From the NCBI GenBank assembly GCA_024743175.1, contig JANSXA010000008.1, positions 1 through 64,000 on the forward strand: a DNA stretch of 64,000 nucleotides, given 5' to 3'. Under the pieces are notes generated by a model that was not told the DNA's origin, made no database searches, and worked only from the letters and a program-made list of their open reading frames with translations. How positions within the stretch are numbered: position 1 is the first letter of the stretch; every line of letters starts with the position of its first letter. The DNA is from Pseudomonadaceae bacterium. GTDB lineage: Bacteria; Pseudomonadota; Gammaproteobacteria; Pseudomonadales; Azotimanducaceae. Of this stretch, positions 33,544 to 43,333 are shown piece after piece. The translations under genes were made by a program, and so were the position numbers.

Positions 33544-35189
33544 CCAAAGCTGTGATCTATTGCCGCGTATCAAACGCGAAACAACGGACGGAGGGGCAAG
33601 GCTTAGATAGTCAAGAGCATCGTTGTCGAGAGTACGCGAAGTCACGCGGATACAATGTTGTCGCCGTCTTTCCGGATGACGTTTCGGGCGGCGGGGACTT
33701 TATGAACCGGCCAGGCATGGTGGGGTTGATCAATCATTTAGCGGCCGAACCACAATCAGACTATGTTGTGATTTTTGATGATCTGAAACGTTTTGCCCGC
33801 GATACGCGCTTTCATTTGATCTTAAGAGAAACGCTCGCAGGGTTTGGGGCGCGTGTCGAATGTTTGAACTTCATCTTCGAAGACACGCCTGAGGGTGAAT
33901 TTTTTGAGATTCTTAATGCCGCTCAGGGTGAGCTTGAGCGAAAACAGAACCGACGACAAACTCTGCAAAAGATGGGTGTGCATCTTGCGCATGGGCGCTG
34001 GCAATGGGCAGTGCCTGCGGGGTATCGCTGGGACAAAGTTCAAGGACGAAGCCATGTTGTGATTGACGAGACTAACGCGTCGGCGATAGTCGAAGCCTTA
34101 GAGGGCTATGCGTCAGGAAGATTAGACTCACAGGCCGAGGTGAAGCGCTTTTTGAATGTGCGGCCTGAATTCACTGGAAAAAGACGTTTCACTAATCAGC
34201 GTGCGAAAGACATATTGAGCAATATGTTCTATGCGGGTTACTACGAATTTCCAAAGTGGGATATACCGCTTACAAAAGGCGAGCATCCTGCGCTGATATC
34301 GTTCGAGACGCACAATAAAATTCAAGCGCGCCTCAAGGGGAAAGCCTATGGGCCATCGCGAAAGGACCTCAGCGTAGATTTTCCATTGCGCGGGTTCGTC
34401 GGCTGCGCCGAATGCGGCCACGGACTAACGGCGTCCTGGTCCAAGGGCAGAAACAAACACCACCCCTACTATATGTGCTTTCAAAAAGACTGTACCAGCT
34501 ACCGAAAATCTATTAGACGGGACGTTATTGAAGGGGAGTTCGAGGCGATGCTCGGAGATCTGAAACCGAGCGCCGCGATCTTTGCTATCGCAAAATCGAT
34601 GTTTACAAAGCTCTGGGCATTTCGGGAAGAAGATCAGCAAAAACAAAGCCACGTTTTCAAGAGTGAAGTGGTTAAACTCGACAAGGAAGTCGAGGGGCTT
34701 CTAGATCGCATCGTGAGTGCATCAAGTCCTGCGGTAATAGCCCGCTACGAAGACCGTATTGATGAAATCGAGAAACGAAAGATTGTTTGCGAAGAACGGG
34801 CTGCGCAATCGGGCAAACCTTACCAGGGGTTTGAGGAGTCTTTTCGAACCGCCATGGACTATCTCGGAAACCCGCAAAAACTCTGGGCTTCCGAGCATAT
34901 AGAGCACAAGCGAGCAGTGTTGAAAATGACATTTTCGGATAGATTGACTTACCTGCGTGGAGAGGGATTTCGAACCCCAAAAACCACCTTACCTTTCAAG
35001 GTGTTAGGGGGTTTTCAGGCAAAAAAGTCTAGAGTGGTGCACCCGACAGGATTCGAACCTGTAATCCCCGGTTTCGTAGACCGGTGCCTTATCCAGTTTG
35101 GCCACGGGTGCAAGAGGGCGCGTATTATCTGGAAGAACGGCCCTGACCTCAACCCTTTATCGTGTCGGTTTTGCCACTTGCTTCTCTAG
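33540..35189 (+). CDS. Large serine integrase, 3' end replaced by tRNA antisense
   Basis: A large serine recombinase that integrates and excises the island. The resolvase domain starts MTKAVIYCRVSNAK with Ser11, then a recombinase domain, a zinc-ribbon (GCAECGHGLTAS ... MCFQKDC) and a C-terminal coiled coil. The normal end is after ...KTTLPFKVLGGFQAKKSR at about codon 498. Beyond it, codons 501 to 549 (HPTGFEPVIPGFVD...) are antisense tRNA-Arg and the chromosome beyond it. The true 3' end is at 2072-2169. The integrated form is likely still translated to 35189, perhaps still active. Confidence 0.85.
   Translation: MTKAVIYCRVSNAKQRTEGQGLDSQEHRCREYAKSRGYNVVAVFPDDVSGGGDFMNRPGMVGLINHLAAEPQSDYVVIFDDLKRFARDTRFHLILRETLAGFGARVECLNFIFEDTPEGEFFEILNAAQGELERKQNRRQTLQKMGVHLAHGRWQWAVPAGYRWDKVQGRSHVVIDETNASAIVEALEGYASGRLDSQAEVKRFLNVRPEFTGKRRFTNQRAKDILSNMFYAGYYEFPKWDIPLTKGEHPALISFETHNKIQARLKGKAYGPSRKDLSVDFPLRGFVGCAECGHGLTASWSKGRNKHHPYYMCFQKDCTSYRKSIRRDVIEGEFEAMLGDLKPSAAIFAIAKSMFTKLWAFREEDQQKQSHVFKSEVVKLDKEVEGLLDRIVSASSPAVIARYEDRIDEIEKRKIVCEERAAQSGKPYQGFEESFRTAMDYLGNPQKLWASEHIEHKRAVLKMTFSDRLTYLRGEGFRTPKTTLPFKVLGGFQAKKSRVVHPTGFEPVIPGFVDRCLIQFGHGCKRARIIWKNGPDLNPLSCRFCHLLL
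35035..35043 (+). repeat. Right attachment-site repeat (att core)
   Basis: TGGTGCACC, the complement of the tRNA-Arg 3' end GGTGCACCA. It is identical to 2063-2071 in the same orientation. The island end inside it is inferred from the reading frame of the integrase. Confidence 0.65.
35035..35111 (-). tRNA. tRNA-Arg(ACG)
   Basis: A 77-base tRNA on the minus strand, starting GCACCCGTGGCC and ending with an encoded CCA (35037-35035). The anticodon loop CTACGAA carries ACG (read as inosine), with the CCGGT/ACCGG stem. T-stem/loop CAGG-TTCGAAT-CCTG and the acceptor GCACCCG/CGGGTGC pair fully. Its 3' end is the island's integration site and is kept intact by the insertion. Confidence 0.95.
35124..35152 (-). 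promoter_or_regulatory. Sigma-70 promoter of tRNA-Arg
   Basis: On the minus strand TTGAGG (35152-35147) and GATAAT (35129-35124) are separated by 17 bases and followed by a GC-rich discriminator (ACGCGCCC), as is usual for stable-RNA promoters under stringent control. It lies 13 bases before the tRNA start. Confidence 0.65.
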
Positions 35190-35199
35190 CGGTACCGTC

Positions 35200-36579
35200 T
35201 CAGGTGGTTTTGGTCACAATCATCTTGTCGATCTGCATATCATCAATGGTGTATGGAATCCCTCCCACGCCCAGCCCGGAGTGTCGCAGACCTGCAAAAG
35301 GCATGATGTCATCTCGAAAAGCAGTGTGCTCATTGATCATGATTGCTGAACCGTTCAGTGCTGCGGCAATCTCATGAGCACGGTTAATATCCTGGCTGAA
35401 CACTGCAGCCTGGAAGGCAACAGGTAAATCATTGGCTTGTTCAATAGCGTCTTCAACCTGGTCAAAAGAGTAGACACACACAACCGGGCCAAAAATTTCA
35501 GCCTGGCTCACTTTGCTCTGCGTGCCAGGGTTAACCAATACTGTAGGCGCATACACACGATCATTGATGCGGCTGCCACCACACGCAAGTGCGGCACCTT
35601 CCTGCACAGCCTCGTTTACCCAATTTTCCACCCGATCAACTTCGCCAGGTCTGATCAAGGGTCCCACTTCCGTATCCGCGTCCATGGGATCGCCAACAGT
35701 CAGTCCTTTAACACCCGTCACCAGTTCTGCAACAAACTCATCCAGCATTGCGGTGGGGACATAAACCCGCTGAACAGACACGCAAACCTGTCCGGCGTGA
35801 TAAAAGCCGCCTTTCAGAACCGCGGGTACCAGTTTTTTCAGATCCGCATCTTGGCAGGCGATTAAAGGTGCGCAGCCGCCATGTTCCAGCGCACAACGCA
35901 CGCCCGGGGCGAGTTGCGCGCGCAGCTGCCAGCCCACACGGGCGCTGCCGATAAAAGAAAAGAAGCCGAGACGCGAGTCGGTCACCAGGCTTTCTGCTAC
36001 ATCGTTGTCTGCGATTAAAGTCTGGCACCATCCGTCCGGCAAGCCCGCTTCTTTGAGCAGATCCACCAGTGCCAATGCGCTTAAAGGTGTGTCCTGTGCG
36101 GGTTTGATGATGACCGGGCAACCAGCGGCAATGGCGGGACCGACCTGGTGCACAATGAGGTTCAAAGGGTGATTGAAAGCGCTGATCGCCGCCACAACCC
36201 CAATAGGCTCTTTGAAAGTGCGTGCATGGTGGCCCTGGGTCAGCGGAGAAATTCCCAAGGCAATGGTGCGTCCTACATCTGCGCGAATGTGGTCTGCACA
36301 CATCTGCAGACCTTCGGCGGCGCGCCTGGCTTCAACACGGGCATCCTGCAATGGTTTTGCGCCTTCTCTGGCAATCAACTCAGCAAAATCAGCAGAGCGT
36401 GTTTGCAGTAACTGTGAAGCATTGGACAGAATATCCATGCGGGTTTGCACATCCATCCATCGGGAGCGGTCTCTATGCAGTGCATGCGCTTGAGCGAGCA
36501 TTGTCTGCAGGTCTGCCTGGCTTTGAGTTTCGATTTTGCGGATGATTTCTCCGGTATAAGGAGAGACAACTTCAAGCAT
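35200..36579 (-). CDS. Aldehyde dehydrogenase family protein
   Basis: A 459-residue NAD(P)-dependent aldehyde dehydrogenase. The catalytic cysteine is in GQVCVSVQRVYV, the general base in EHGGCAP, and the NAD-binding stretch GSARVGWQL is clear. The start ATG at 36579 has AAGGA 7 bases upstream; an upstream in-frame start at 36639 lacks one. The protein resembles phosphonoacetaldehyde/lactaldehyde-type members. It is divergent from oadG. Substrate not known. Confidence 0.85.
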   Translation of the reverse strand: MLEVVSPYTGEIIRKIETQSQADLQTMLAQAHALHRDRSRWMDVQTRMDILSNASQLLQTRSADFAELIAREGAKPLQDARVEARRAAEGLQMCADHIRADVGRTIALGISPLTQGHHARTFKEPIGVVAAISAFNHPLNLIVHQVGPAIAAGCPVIIKPAQDTPLSALALVDLLKEAGLPDGWCQTLIADNDVAESLVTDSRLGFFSFIGSARVGWQLRAQLAPGVRCALEHGGCAPLIACQDADLKKLVPAVLKGGFYHAGQVCVSVQRVYVPTAMLDEFVAELVTGVKGLTVGDPMDADTEVGPLIRPGEVDRVENWVNEAVQEGAALACGGSRINDRVYAPTVLVNPGTQSKVSQAEIFGPVVCVYSFDQVEDAIEQANDLPVAFQAAVFSQDINRAHEIAAALNGSAIMINEHTAFRDDIMPFAGLRHSGLGVGGIPYTIDDMQIDKMIVTKTT

Positions 36580-36683
36580 GGGTGTTCCTTGGTTAGTTGG
36601 GCGCAATATAACGTTTTGCACAGTGGGTGTGCTAGACACGCGCTCTGGTAGGATAGGGGCGTTCTCAGCTCACAGGTAAGTAG

Positions 36684-36935
36684 ATGGACCCAATTTTCTC
36701 AGCAGGGTTAGAACTTATGTTGATTGGCATGGGCACTGTGTTTGTGTTTCTGACGGTGCTTGTGGTGGCAACCAAAACCATGTCGGTGATTGTGCAGAGA
36801 TTCGCACCATTACCGCTGAAACTGGTGCCGCAAACCGCGACGGACACTTCAGCGCCATCCACTGAAGAGGTTGCTGCCATCACTGCTGCCTTGCACCAGC
36901 ACCGCACAATCCGCAACGAACAAGGAAGCCAATGA
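36684..36935 (+). CDS. oadG: Oxaloacetate decarboxylase gamma subunit
   Basis: An 83-residue protein with one N-terminal membrane segment ([20 protein letters not shown]), a typical OadG. It anchors the alpha subunit and helps bind zinc. It overlaps oadA (ATGA at 36932). First gene of the oadGAB operon. Confidence 0.9.
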   Translation: MDPIFSAGLELMLIGMGTVFVFLTVLVVATKTMSVIVQRFAPLPLKLVPQTATDTSAPSTEEVAAITAALHQHRTIRNEQGSQ

Positions 36936-38722
36936 ACAAAGCGCCCCTCGGCATCACCGATGTCATTTTACGCGACGCGCACCAGAGCCTGCTGGCTACA
37001 CGAATGCGCATTGACGACATGTTGCCGATTGCAGAAAAACTCGACTCGGTAGGGTTCTGGTCGCTGGAATCCTGGGGTGGCGCAACGTTTGATGCGTGTA
37101 TTCGCTATCTCGGCGAGGATCCGTGGGAGCGTATTCGCTTGCTGAAACAGGCGATGCCAAAAACACCCCAACAGATGCTTTTACGTGGTCAGAATATTCT
37201 TGGTTACCGTCACTACGCGGACGATGTGGTTGCTAAATTTGTTGAGCGGGCGGCGATAAACGGCGTTGACGTGTTTCGCATTTTCGATGCCATGAATGAT
37301 CCCCGCAATCTCCGCAAAGCCATTGAAGCCACGCTGGCGGTTAACAAACATGCGCAAGGCACGATTTCTTACACGGTTAGTCCGGTGCATACGGTGGATC
37401 TGTGGGTAGGCCTGTCAAAAAAGATCGAAGATATGGGTGCCCACAGTCTGTGTATCAAAGATATGGCGGGGTTGTTGAAACCCATGGTTGCATTTGAGTT
37501 GATTTCCCGACTCAAAGCAGAACTGGATATCCCTATTCATATGCAGTGTCATGCCACCACAGGCATGTCCACGGCCACATACCTGAAGGCGGTTGAAGCG
37601 GGTATCGATAACGTTGATACGTCAATTTCATCAATGAGTATGACTTACGGCCATACCGCTACAGAATCTATGGTCGCGATTCTGCAGGACACCGAGCGGG
37701 ATACCGGCCTCGACATCACCCTGCTGGAAGAAATATCGGCGTACTTTCGTAAAATACGGAAAAAGTATGCGCAGTTTGAAGGCAGCTTGCGTGGCATCGA
37801 TTCGCGCATTCTGGTTGCCCAGGTACCGGGCGGCATGCTGACGAACCTGGAGAATCAACTGCGCGAACAACAGGCTACCGATCGTCTCGACGAGGTGCTC
37901 AGCGAAATCCCAAAAGTGCGCAAAGAGCTGGGATATATCGCGCTGGTAACGCCGACTTCACAAATTGTTGGTTCCCAGTCTGTGATAAACGTATTGATGG
38001 GCGAGAGATACAAAAACATTACGGCAGAAACCGCCGGCGTATTGAAGGGTGAATATGGTGCAACACCGGCGCCCCTCGATGCAGATCTGCAGGAAAAGGT
38101 ACTCGACGGCGCAGCTCCAATCACCTGTCGTCCAGCAGATTTACTGTCTCCTGAGCTCGAATCCCTGACGCTTGAACTGCAGAAGCAGGTGGCGGAAGAG
38201 GGGTTTGAGTTGTCCCAGGACAGCATCGACGACGTGCTGACTTATGCCTTGTTTCCTCAGGTAGGGCTGAGATTTCTCAAGAACAGAGGTAATGCAGATG
38301 CGTTTGAGCCTGCACCCGGTGTGGAACAGGCGCCTGCAACACCTGCTCCTCCTGAACCACAGGCTGCAGCAGGTGGGCCAGCTGTTTACAACGTACGTGT
38401 CAACAACAAGTCGTTCACGGTTGAAGTCTCGGCTTCAGGGGATGTCAGAGCAGTAAATGCGGGGGATCAGGGTGGCTCTCAAAAGGACGCCTCAACCTCT
38501 AACGAGGCGGCACAGGCTGTGCCAGCGGCTCTTGCAGGTACAGTGGTGAAAGTTCTGGTCCAGGCTGGGCAATCGGTCACCCAGGGGCAGCCTCTGGTTG
38601 TGCTGGAAGCGATGAAAATGGAGACGGATATCAGCGCACCTTCGGCTGGCGTGATTGGCGAGGTGCTGGTTGCTGCAGGTGATGCTGTTGTTGTCGGCAC
38701 ACCACTAGTGACGCTGGCTTAG
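36932..38722 (+). CDS. oadA: Oxaloacetate decarboxylase alpha subunit
   Basis: A 596-residue protein with the carboxyltransferase domain (begins [19 protein letters not shown]) and a C-terminal biotinyl domain. The biotin attachment site is EAMKMET near residue 566, after a proline/alanine-rich linker at about 465-480. It transfers carboxylate from oxaloacetate to biotin; OadB then decarboxylates it and pumps sodium out. Overlaps oadG by four bases. Confidence 0.95.
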   Translation: MNKAPLGITDVILRDAHQSLLATRMRIDDMLPIAEKLDSVGFWSLESWGGATFDACIRYLGEDPWERIRLLKQAMPKTPQQMLLRGQNILGYRHYADDVVAKFVERAAINGVDVFRIFDAMNDPRNLRKAIEATLAVNKHAQGTISYTVSPVHTVDLWVGLSKKIEDMGAHSLCIKDMAGLLKPMVAFELISRLKAELDIPIHMQCHATTGMSTATYLKAVEAGIDNVDTSISSMSMTYGHTATESMVAILQDTERDTGLDITLLEEISAYFRKIRKKYAQFEGSLRGIDSRILVAQVPGGMLTNLENQLREQQATDRLDEVLSEIPKVRKELGYIALVTPTSQIVGSQSVINVLMGERYKNITAETAGVLKGEYGATPAPLDADLQEKVLDGAAPITCRPADLLSPELESLTLELQKQVAEEGFELSQDSIDDVLTYALFPQVGLRFLKNRGNADAFEPAPGVEQAPATPAPPEPQAAAGGPAVYNVRVNNKSFTVEVSASGDVRAVNAGDQGGSQKDASTSNEAAQAVPAALAGTVVKVLVQAGQSVTQGQPLVVLEAMKMETDISAPSAGVIGEVLVAAGDAVVVGTPLVTLA

Positions 38723-38727
38723 CAGCA

Positions 38728-39864
38728 GTGGAGTTACTCACTCAACTCTGGCAGGCCTCCGGTCTCTATCAGATAGCCCCGGGGCAGTTGGTGATGATCG
38801 GCATCTGCCTGCTGCTGCTTTTTTTAGCCATAGCCAAAAAATTTGAGCCGTTGTTACTGGTCACCATCGGCTTTGGCGGCCTGCTGAGCAATATCCCCGG
38901 TGTTGACATAGCCACTGGTGACGGTTTGCTACACCTGGTCTATCTGGTAGGCATTGAAACCGGCGTGTTTCCATTGATTATATTTATGGGCGTCGGTGCG
39001 ATGACGGATTTTGGTCCCTTACTTGCCAATCCAAAGACCCTTTTCCTTGGCGCAGCAGCACAGTTCGGCATCTTTGCGACGCTGCTGGGCGCATTGGGAT
39101 TGACCTCGCTGGGCATTATGGATTTCAGTCTCCGCGAAGCCGCTGCGATAGGAATTATTGGTGGTGCGGATGGGCCAACTGCGATCTATGTCGCCGGTGC
39201 GTTAGCACCGCAGTTATTGGGCGCAATAGCGGTCGCAGCATACTCTTATATGGCTCTGGTACCGATTATCCAGCCACCTATCATGCGGGCGCTGACGACC
39301 CAGGAAGAGCGCAAAATTGAAATGGTCCAGCTTCGCGAAGTTGCGCAGCTGGAAAAAATAATTTTTCCACTGCTGCTGCTACTGCTGGTCGCTCTGCTGC
39401 TGCCTTCAGCTGCACCCCTATTGGGTATGTTTGCGTTTGGTAACCTCATGAAAGAATGTGGCGTGGTAGATCGGTTGTCAGAAACCACGCAAAACGCGTT
39501 GATAAACATAGTCACCATTTTTCTTGGTCTCGCTGTCGGATCGAAACTACAGGCAGAAGTTTTTCTGACAGCCAGTACGCTGGGTATTCTGTTGCTGGGC
39601 ATGGTTGCATTTGCGGTAGGCACCGCCAGTGGTGTGCTGATGGCAAAGCTTATGAATCGTTTGAGCAGAACACCCATTAATCCGCTCATTGGAGCCGCTG
39701 GGGTCTCTGCAGTTCCTATGGCTTCTCGGGTAGTGAACAAAGTAGGCCTGGAAGCAAACCCGCAGAATTTCCTGCTGATGCATGCAATGGGGCCGAATGT
39801 GGCCGGTGTAATTGGCTCAGCAGTGGCTGCGGGTATCATGATTCTTTTTGCGTCGGCCGCCTGA
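38728..39864 (+). CDS. oadB: Oxaloacetate decarboxylase beta subunit (Na+ pump)
   Basis: A 378-residue membrane protein with many hydrophobic segments and conserved motifs [13 protein letters not shown] and [18 protein letters not shown]. It couples decarboxylation of carboxybiotin to sodium export. Start is GTG at 38728, 5 bases after oadA. It completes the oadGAB operon. Confidence 0.95.
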   Translation: MELLTQLWQASGLYQIAPGQLVMIGICLLLLFLAIAKKFEPLLLVTIGFGGLLSNIPGVDIATGDGLLHLVYLVGIETGVFPLIIFMGVGAMTDFGPLLANPKTLFLGAAAQFGIFATLLGALGLTSLGIMDFSLREAAAIGIIGGADGPTAIYVAGALAPQLLGAIAVAAYSYMALVPIIQPPIMRALTTQEERKIEMVQLREVAQLEKIIFPLLLLLLVALLLPSAAPLLGMFAFGNLMKECGVVDRLSETTQNALINIVTIFLGLAVGSKLQAEVFLTASTLGILLLGMVAFAVGTASGVLMAKLMNRLSRTPINPLIGAAGVSAVPMASRVVNKVGLEANPQNFLLMHAMGPNVAGVIGSAVAAGIMILFASAA

Positions 39865-39971
39865 GCGTTAAAAATACATTGAGTTCAAAGGCTTAGCACA
39901 CGCTCTTCGTAGTTTTCGCAGCTCGACGCTGCTACCATACAGGCTCAGCCAGCCTGCCGGATCATTTCACC

Positions 39972-42941
39972 TTGCACTTGCGACCGCATCTCTCAGCGCT
40001 TTTGCTCAGCTGTTCAATTGTCGTTTCTGCGTCAGCAGAAACCCATTTCTGGGTGTCTGTAGCCAGCTATGAAGTTGAAAGCACCGCGGCCTCTTATCGA
40101 ACCACGGCTGAAGCTGTTGTTGGCCAACCTTTTGAAGTTATCGGTTTTGTCACCGATAAAGGCTATTACTACCGTCTGGTAACCGGCCCGTATCTCACAC
40201 AAGAACTGGCTCAAGACCTGGTTGAAGTCGCTTCCCGGAACGGCTTTGCGAGTGCCTGGTACTGGCCCGAGAAGGATGCTTCAAGGCCGGGTGTGGCGGT
40301 TTTAGCGGACGATTCGAAGAGCAATACATCAGCTACCGATGCGGCTGAAAAAACTCAGGTAGAACCGCAAAAAACACCTAAGCAAAAATTTGATGGCAAG
40401 GTAGTCGAGGAAGCGCCCCAGGGTTATCAGTTACACAAGTTGCGGCGAGATGCAGCCCTTCAGGCTCAGCCGCAGACAACCACAGCTAAGGGATTGGTCG
40501 GTTTTGTGCCCGATGTCTTAACGCACAACAGGTTTGGGTCTGCCGGGTTGGGTTGGGCTGCGGCAACAGTGACAGCTGCGCCGAGCAGCGAAACATCAAC
40601 TGCGGATCTGGCCGCCGAGCCGCCGAATGAACTGCTCCTGGCCAGTCCCGCTGGTGCGCCGATCACTCTGCCTAAGTATCGGGAGGCGGACATTGATATG
40701 CAGATTGATGGCGATCTGAACGAGCCTGTCTGGCAGGCATTTCCAGGCGTGGATACCTTTCGTGTTGTAGATCCAGATACTGGCGAGCAGCCACGACACG
40801 CGACGATGGTGAAGATGTTTTATACCGAGCGTGGGCTTTATGCGTCGTTCAAAATGGAGCAGCCGCCGGAAACTCTGGTCAGAGTGTTTTCCGGTCGCGA
40901 TGACGGGCGTTTGAATCGGGATAACGTCGGCGTGACCATCGACACCTCCGGTGAAGGGCGTTATGGCTACTGGGTGAATCTTGCCCTGGGTGGTAATCAG
41001 GTTGATGGCACAGTACTGCCCGAACGTCAGTTCAGTCGCGATTGGGACGGTGCCTGGTACGGTGGTACCAAAGTTACCGCTACCGGCTGGGATGCAGAGA
41101 TTTTCCTACCCTGGTCGCAGGTGGCAATGCCGAAAGAAGCTGGCCAAAGAACAGTCAATGCATACGCCTCGCGGAAAGTCGCCTATATGGATCAGCGTTA
41201 TGCTGTGCCGGCACTGCCTTTCACCCAACCTCTGTTCATGTCCGCGCTGCAACCTCTGATCCTGGACCAGGTGGACCCTCAGCAGCAGCTCAGTTTTTTC
41301 CCGTATTTTTCCGTTACCCAGGACAAAGTGGAAAATATCACCCAAACCAAAGCAGGTGCGGACATATTCTGGCGACCGTCAACCAATTTGCAGCTGACGA
41401 CGACGTTGAATCCAGATTTCGGCAATGTCGAAAGTGATGATGTTGTTGTAAATCTTTCGGCGTTTGAGGTGTTTTTTCCTGAGCGTCGATTATTTTTCCA
41501 GGAAGGTACGGAAATTTTTGACACCACTCCGAGGGCCAATGGCGGTGAACCGACCACGGTTGTGAACACCCGCCGAATTGGTGGTCAGGCACGGGCACCC
41601 GATGTGCCTGACGATGTTGATATTCCCTCTCGAGAAACAGGCCAGCCTGTTGAGCTTTTTGGTGCTGTGAAAGCGGTAGGTCAGTTTGGTCAGGTGCGCT
41701 ATGGGCTGCTGGCAGCTGCCGAAAACGAAGTAAAGTTTGATGTCGATGAAATAAATTACTATCAGGAGGGCAGTGACTACGGCATTGCCCGCTTTCTGTA
41801 TGAAGATAAAACCTCTACAGGCGCTTATCGTGCGCTCGGCACAATCACCACGCTGGTGACCCATCCCGAAGAAGATGCGTTAGTTAACGGCATCGATTAT
41901 CACTACCTGACATCGGGCGGAAAGTGGAAATTGGATGGCCAGTTTCTGCACTCGGAAACTGATGACGGGGGTTCCGGCAATGGCGCCTTTGTTGATGTCG
42001 GCTATACGATTCGTCGCGGCCTTAATTTGCGCTGGGGTTTCTCTCATTTCGATGACAAATTTGAACTCAATGATCTGGGCTTCACGCGACGCAACGACGC
42101 GACTGCAACAAATCTGAATCTGGATTATGAAAGCTCGGACCTGCCCTGGTTTCGTAAAGCATCAGCGGACAGTTTCCTGCAATACGAGGTCAATGGAGAG
42201 GGAGAGACGACGCGGGTTGGGTTTGGTACTAACCTGGGTCTGGATCTGCGCAGTCAGGATCAGATTCGCACTGGTCTTGCATATTTTCCATCCCGCGCAG
42301 AAGATCGCAACAGTCGTGATAACGGCACTTTTGAGGTGGAGGGCCGGCACAATTTCTACGCTGATTATTTCACCGATACGGCTCAACGAATCAGTTACCG
42401 CTTTGGTATGGAGCACGGCGGTGAGGAACTTGGTGGCAACCGCATCGTAGGCCGGGTGGGTTTTACCTGGCGTCCAATCGATCAGATAAATGTTGGCGCG
42501 CTGGCCCAGTACCAGCGCCGACGGGGCTGGTTGCTGTGGCAGGAAGATCGCAACTTTACGACGTTTGACAGTACAGAATGGCGTCCCCGCGTTAATCTGG
42601 ATTATTTCTTAACTGCAAAACAACAGCTGCGTTTTTCCGCTCAATGGGTGGGCATCCGTGCGAAAGAGCAGGCGTTTTATCTGGTGCCGGAGCAGGTTGG
42701 AGACCTGATCGAAATTGCTAAGCCTGACCCGGAAACCGATGATTTTGCGATTTCCCGCGTGAACGTACAGCTGCGCTATCGCTGGGAAATTGCGCCGCTG
42801 TCAGAGTTATCAGTGGTGTACACCTTGAGCGGCTCCCAGTCCGAAGAAAGGGGTGGTTTTCAGGATCTGCTTCAGGACGCCTACGACGATCCGATTGGTG
42901 AGCAGTTCATCATCAAACTGCGCTACAGATTAGGCTCTTAA
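39972..42941 (+). CDS. Outer-membrane protein: SPOR-like, CBM9-like and DUF5916
   Basis: A 989-residue exported protein, TTG start with a signal peptide ending VSASAE. Residues about 25-100 look SPOR-like (WVSVASYEV...YYRLVTGPYLT). A CBM9-like sugar-binding domain follows (IDGDLNEPVWQAFPGVDTF at about 245), then a DUF5916-type beta-barrel with many amphipathic strands (VFFPERRLFFQEGTEIF at about 500) to a C-terminal LRYRL. It probably binds cell-wall or polysaccharide ligands at the outer membrane. The SPOR-like part is an uncommon addition. Confidence 0.75.
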   Translation: MHLRPHLSALLLSCSIVVSASAETHFWVSVASYEVESTAASYRTTAEAVVGQPFEVIGFVTDKGYYYRLVTGPYLTQELAQDLVEVASRNGFASAWYWPEKDASRPGVAVLADDSKSNTSATDAAEKTQVEPQKTPKQKFDGKVVEEAPQGYQLHKLRRDAALQAQPQTTTAKGLVGFVPDVLTHNRFGSAGLGWAAATVTAAPSSETSTADLAAEPPNELLLASPAGAPITLPKYREADIDMQIDGDLNEPVWQAFPGVDTFRVVDPDTGEQPRHATMVKMFYTERGLYASFKMEQPPETLVRVFSGRDDGRLNRDNVGVTIDTSGEGRYGYWVNLALGGNQVDGTVLPERQFSRDWDGAWYGGTKVTATGWDAEIFLPWSQVAMPKEAGQRTVNAYASRKVAYMDQRYAVPALPFTQPLFMSALQPLILDQVDPQQQLSFFPYFSVTQDKVENITQTKAGADIFWRPSTNLQLTTTLNPDFGNVESDDVVVNLSAFEVFFPERRLFFQEGTEIFDTTPRANGGEPTTVVNTRRIGGQARAPDVPDDVDIPSRETGQPVELFGAVKAVGQFGQVRYGLLAAAENEVKFDVDEINYYQEGSDYGIARFLYEDKTSTGAYRALGTITTLVTHPEEDALVNGIDYHYLTSGGKWKLDGQFLHSETDDGGSGNGAFVDVGYTIRRGLNLRWGFSHFDDKFELNDLGFTRRNDATATNLNLDYESSDLPWFRKASADSFLQYEVNGEGETTRVGFGTNLGLDLRSQDQIRTGLAYFPSRAEDRNSRDNGTFEVEGRHNFYADYFTDTAQRISYRFGMEHGGEELGGNRIVGRVGFTWRPIDQINVGALAQYQRRRGWLLWQEDRNFTTFDSTEWRPRVNLDYFLTAKQQLRFSAQWVGIRAKEQAFYLVPEQVGDLIEIAKPDPETDDFAISRVNVQLRYRWEIAPLSELSVVYTLSGSQSEERGGFQDLLQDAYDDPIGEQFIIKLRYRLGS

Positions 42942-43030
42942 AACACAAGTAACTTACGTTTATCGAACAACTGTGCACCCTCACGTTGGCATACTTAACT
43001 CCGGGATTCACACTATATGGGAGATAAACG

Positions 43031-43243
43031 GTGCACAAATGTCCTTTTCACGAGCAGAGTAGCGGCGCCATCGAAGGTGGGGAAATAAACTCAATTCATT
43101 GCCCGGACTGTGGTGACTACCGCATTTCAGAAGTGGCCCTGCAGCAGATATCCAACCTGCAGAACCCGCCACGAGGATGGTTTGATGTGGTTGCTCGCGG
43201 CCAGCTTATCTCAACGCGGATGACGCGAGAGTTATTCGCCTGA
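43031..43243 (+). CDS. Small zinc-ribbon-like protein
   Basis: A 70-residue protein (GTG start) with the N-terminal pair MHKCPFHEQ and the HCPDCGDY motif, likely a zinc site. The second half is helical (SEVALQQISNL). Ribosome site AGGAGATAAACG-like upstream is moderate. Function unknown. Confidence 0.6.
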   Translation: MHKCPFHEQSSGAIEGGEINSIHCPDCGDYRISEVALQQISNLQNPPRGWFDVVARGQLISTRMTRELFA

Positions 43244-43333
43244 AGTAGACAGCCGGTTGCGCAGCAACTGGCATGGAAAATCCTGCGCTGATTGCATACC
43301 CTGCCTGGCCAGTCAGCCAGTAGTTTGTAGCGC

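Larger units (their letters stand above)
2063..35043. mobile_element. Mobilizable genomic island in tRNA-Arg(ACG)
   Basis: About 33 kb bounded by the direct 9-bp repeat TGGTGCACC (2063-2071, 35035-35043), the right copy being the 3' end of a tRNA-Arg gene on the minus strand. It carries an integrase next to the tRNA, MobC, a MOBP-type relaxase and a VirD4/TraG coupling protein, but no mating-pore genes. It therefore fits an integrative mobilizable element that excises itself and depends on a helper conjugation system. The cargo (Fic, ArdA, HTH/Fic pair, CBASS, type I RM, GHKL/DUF4325, STAND operon) lies between the relaxase and the coupling-protein module. Boundaries are inferred from the repeat and from the reading frame that crosses it. 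Confidence 0.75.

Noticed and set aside
35040-35189. C-terminal HPTGFEPV... stretch of the integrase as a protein domain
   Set aside because: It is the antisense translation of the tRNA-Arg gene and chromosome; not evolved coding sequence.
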